Shown here piece by piece: positions 34,487-34,488 of a DNA stretch of 34,488 nt; the stretch's first letter is position 1; every line of letters begins with the position of its first letter. The position numbers and the translations under genes are program-made. The notes below the pieces were generated by a model. The model ran no database searches. It saw only the letters and a program-made list of their open reading frames with translations, and was not told the origin of the DNA. The stretch is from Rhodobacter sp. (GTDB taxonomy: Bacteria > Pseudomonadota > Alphaproteobacteria > Rhodobacterales > Rhodobacteraceae), in assembly GCA_020250175.1 (NCBI GenBank), contig JADCEN010000054.1, forward strand, positions 1-34,488. Reading direction: 5' to 3'.

Positions 34487-34488
34487 GA

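Overview
The window is high-GC chromosomal DNA from an alphaproteobacterium. Several signs point to the Rhodobacteraceae/Paracoccaceae (Rhodobacter, Tabrizicola, Gemmobacter or Paracoccus type). These are the erpA | dgt-argS-SPOR-nagZ-scpA-scpB cluster, the bamE | DUF177-rpmF-plsX-fabH-ihfA-merR cluster, a long two-domain dCTP deaminase, and an ornithine-lipid acyltransferase. No database search was possible, so the taxon is inferred from gene content and order.

Layout. (1) 1-2.5 kb is a worn accessory edge. It holds the last 40 codons of an IS630-type transposase, about 750 bases with no recognisable gene, an ACT-domain protein, and a DUF1801 gene lying between two direct copies of a 145-160 bp repeat. 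(2) 2.5-5.7 kb carries a ThuA/ThuB-like sugar-catabolism pair on the minus strand, facing away from an M20 amidohydrolase. (3) 5.9-13.6 kb is housekeeping: xthA and erpA on the minus strand, then dgt, argS, a SPOR protein, nagZ, scpA and scpB on the plus strand. The last four overlap by a few bases and look translationally coupled. (4) 13.9-19.4 kb is a minus-strand block: dCTP deaminase, tRNA-Pro(GGG), a MerR-like regulator, ihfA, fabH, plsX, rpmF and DUF177. It is the usual fatty-acid/phospholipid start module with ribosomal protein L32. bamE is divergent from it. (5) 20.3-22.8 kb holds a Rid-family protein, a WYL regulator, msrB and olsB. (6) 22.8-27.7 kb is mixed. It has an AT-richer, probably acquired PLD-like gene, the ABC-F ATPase Uup, a cysS whose 3' third differs in base composition from its 5' part, and GC-rich palindromes. 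(7) 27.8-30.2 kb holds cimA and a phytoene-synthase-like gene coupled by a 4-base overlap. (8) 30.8-34.4 kb is a very large secreted DUF11-repeat protein, cut off by a second transposase fragment at the window edge.

Two repeat families stand out. One ~170-195 bp palindrome-rich element occurs twice in opposite orientation, each time between the 3' ends of convergent genes. The other (145-160 bp) occurs twice in the same orientation around the DUF1801 gene. Both ends of the window lie inside transposase genes, which fits a contig bounded by repeated insertion sequences.

I see no convincing new multi-gene system. The best candidates for something undescribed are the PLD-like singleton, the two repeat families and the mosaic cysS.
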